In this document: piece after piece, positions 33,759-34,771 of the stretch
Layout of the letters: the number at the start of each line of letters is the position of its first letter
How positions within the stretch are numbered: the stretch's first letter is position 1
Source: DATLYB01 sp964502525
Lineage (GTDB): Bacteria; Bacteroidota; Bacteroidia; Chitinophagales; CAIOSU01
Direction of reading: 5' to 3'
Length of the DNA stretch: 34,771 nucleotides
NCBI GenBank assembly: GCA_964502525.1
Contig: CAZCXH010000035.1
Span: 1-34,771 of the forward strand
Made by a program: the position numbers and the translations under genes
The notes under the pieces: model-generated
The model's input: only the letters and a program-made list of their open reading frames with translations
What the model was told of the DNA's origin: nothing
The model's database searches: none

Positions 33759-34577
33759 TTACTTTTCCACCCCCATAAATTTTCTCCCCGCTTTCCTATC
33801 TCCAATAAAAGCAAGCAGCATCACAATCAGAATAACCACTGTTGCCACAATGAAACGCTTCCCGATCATTCCTTTGAAAATCGCATTGTAAAACAATGCG
33901 CCATATACCCCGCCCAAAATGGGACCGACAACAGGTATCCAGGAATAATTCCAGTTGGAATCTCTTTTTCCATGAATAGGTAAAAGGAAATGTGCAATGC
34001 GCGGACCTAAGTCACGCGCGGGGTTGATGGCGTAGCCTGTTGTTCCGCCTAACGAAATTCCAACACTCACGACAATCAACCCAACAACAAGCGGCTTCAA
34101 TCCTTGTGTAAATTCGTTGATGCCAAGCGCCATGATGCCAACAACCAAAATGAATGTGCCGATGATTTCGCTGACAAGGTTGGAAGTGTTGTGACGGATA
34201 GCAGGGTCTGTGCAGAAGACAGCGAGTTTAAGGTTGGCATCTTCCGTTGCCCTCCAATGCGGCAGATAATGAAAGTAAACAATCACCGCTCCGAGAAAAG
34301 CGCCTGCTATTTGCGCGGCTATGTAGCCGGGAACTTTCTCCCACGGAAATTCTCCGATTGAGGCTGACGCAAGAGTGACTGCGGGATTAAGGTGAGCTCC
34401 GCTGAAATTTCCAACAGCGTATATGGCAATTGTTACTGCCAATCCCCAGCCGGTGGTAATCACAATCCATCCGGAATTTTGGGATTTGGTTTTGTTCAGC
34501 ACAACACCGCCTACAACACCACCTCCAAGGATGAGGAGGAGCATGGTGCCAAGGAGTTCTGCAAGGAATGGGGACAT
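33759..34577 (-). CDS. MIP-family aquaporin / glycerol facilitator
   Basis: This 272-residue inner-membrane channel has the two family signatures SGAHLNPAVTL (NPA at 64-66) and GYAINPARDLGPR (NPA at 185-187). The Asp after the second NPAR (D189) is the mark of aquaglyceroporins such as GlpF, so glycerol or other small polyols are likely besides water. Six helices plus an extra hydrophobic C-terminal segment (about 240-262, RFIVATVVILIVMLLAFIGD) are visible; that last helix is longer than in E. coli GlpF and is unusual. The start is an ATG. No glycerol kinase or dehydrogenase gene is next to it. The gene is framed by inverted dispersed repeats on both sides. Confidence 0.93.
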   Translation of the reverse strand: MSPFLAELLGTMLLLILGGGVVGGVVLNKTKSQNSGWIVITTGWGLAVTIAIYAVGNFSGAHLNPAVTLASASIGEFPWEKVPGYIAAQIAGAFLGAVIVYFHYLPHWRATEDANLKLAVFCTDPAIRHNTSNLVSEIIGTFILVVGIMALGINEFTQGLKPLVVGLIVVSVGISLGGTTGYAINPARDLGPRIAHFLLPIHGKRDSNWNYSWIPVVGPILGGVYGALFYNAIFKGMIGKRFIVATVVILIVMLLAFIGDRKAGRKFMGVEK

Positions 34578-34625
34578 GGTTTTCTTTTAGCGGATAAATG
34601 TAGGGATTTCAAATGAATGAAAAAC

Positions 34626-34650
34626 CAGCCAGGTTTCAAAAACCTGACTG
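34626..34650. repeat. Imperfect hairpin upstream of the aquaporin
   Basis: CAGCCAGGTTT (34626-34636) pairs with AAACCTGACTG (34640-34650), with one mismatch. It is a degenerate relative of the perfect palindrome at 6974-7006. Confidence 0.55.
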
Positions 34651-34663
34651 TTTTGAGGTAATC

Positions 34664-34771
34664 TATACCATCGGTAAACAGGTTTTTGAACTTGTACTGC
34701 ATGATACCCCATGGTGTACCGAAACAACTCAGGTTTTCGAACAATTGAACTGAGGAATGTTCGGTATTAAC
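34664..34771 (+). repeat. Dispersed repeat R2, copy B, running to the window edge
   Basis: The first 55 bp (34664-34718, starting TATACCATCGGTAAACAGG) align to copy A at 14502-14556. The last 57 bp (34715-34771) are the right arm of the inverted repeat whose left arm is 33690-33746. The perfect 17-bp tip GAATGTTCGGTATTAAC ends exactly at the window end, so the repeat may extend further. Confidence 0.85.

Noticed and set aside
34511..34744. Minus-strand open frame running from the right repeat arm into the aquaporin 5' end
   Set aside because: It is composed of repeat and hairpin sequence followed by an out-of-frame part of the aquaporin gene; no protein family resemblance.
34664..34750. The R2 repeat can be read as IYTIGKQVFELV, reminiscent of the LGKxV strand of T9SS sorting domains
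   Set aside because: There is no upstream coding frame attached, the second copy (14502-14556) diverges in all codon positions, and a stop follows; it is treated as non-coding repeat.
1..34771. Search for tRNA, rRNA, riboswitch and phage or defence genes
   Set aside because: No cloverleaf with TTCRA loop, no rRNA-like conserved stretch, and no integrase, transposase, nuclease-defence or toxin-antitoxin motifs were recognised by eye; RuvC is the housekeeping resolvase.

Overview
The window reads as a chromosomal stretch of a Bacteroidota bacterium, probably an environmental member of the Chitinophagales/Sphingobacteriales-like groups (lineage inferred from gene content only). The evidence is two secreted proteins with type IX secretion (T9SS) C-terminal sorting domains, signal peptides ending in Gln, a SusC/HmuR-style TonB receptor with a carboxypeptidase-regulatory N-terminal domain, a GT3-type glycogen synthase, an MbnP lipoprotein, a DUF2279 protein, and intergenic spaces filled with short AT-rich dispersed repeats typical of this phylum. 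No rRNA, tRNA, CRISPR array, transposase, integrase or phage gene was seen.

Layout. 1-3.1 kb: dinB (+), then a translationally coupled hemolysin-III-like membrane protein and glycerophosphodiester phosphodiesterase (-). 3.2-3.65 kb: a broken ABA4-like membrane protein gene. 3.7-5.4 kb: a secreted clan GH-A glycosidase-like protein with a T9SS tail. 5.4-8.6 kb: a two-gene lipid operon (-), a long-chain-type acyl-CoA dehydrogenase with an SCP2 domain at its C-terminus, followed by an alpha-methylacyl-CoA racemase with an SCP2 domain at its N-terminus. 8.7-11.6 kb: a large BNR/sortilin-like beta-propeller protein with a T9SS tail. 11.8-14.35 kb: a compact MlaE-MlaF-MlaD (Mce) lipid-transport operon (+). 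14.35-14.78 kb: a dense block of dispersed repeats. 14.8-18.4 kb: a VTT/DedA-like membrane protein, a phosphoribosyltransferase, two small secreted proteins, a fatty-acid-hydroxylase-family membrane protein and a frameshifted NUDIX hydrolase. 18.4-21.6 kb: repeats, an MbnP-family lipoprotein, more repeats, a DUF2279 protein and ruvC. 21.6-24.3 kb: valS, carrying what looks like an in-frame intergenic repeat. 24.5-27.5 kb: a small conserved-type hypothetical protein and a TonB-dependent receptor. 27.75-33.4 kb: an alpha-glucan operon (-), GH57 followed by a 1435-residue GT3 glycogen synthase/GT35 glucan phosphorylase fusion. 33.4-34.77 kb: a glycerol-facilitator-type aquaporin framed by inverted dispersed repeats.

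How the genes work together. The acyl-CoA dehydrogenase and racemase make a coherent branched-chain acyl-CoA beta-oxidation pair: the racemase keeps the LCAD-type dehydrogenase supplied with the 2S epimer, and both carry related lipid-binding SCP2 domains. The Mla/Mce set moves phospholipid between the membranes. GH57 plus the fused synthase/phosphorylase can build, remodel and degrade storage glucan. Most other genes are single household or envelope functions.

I found no obvious unknown defence or mobile system. The most notable items are the mirrored SCP2 fusions, the fused synthase/phosphorylase, the repeat-derived insert in valS, the repeats framing the aquaporin, and two frameshifted genes. 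Family assignments come from recognising motifs by eye; no database search was possible.
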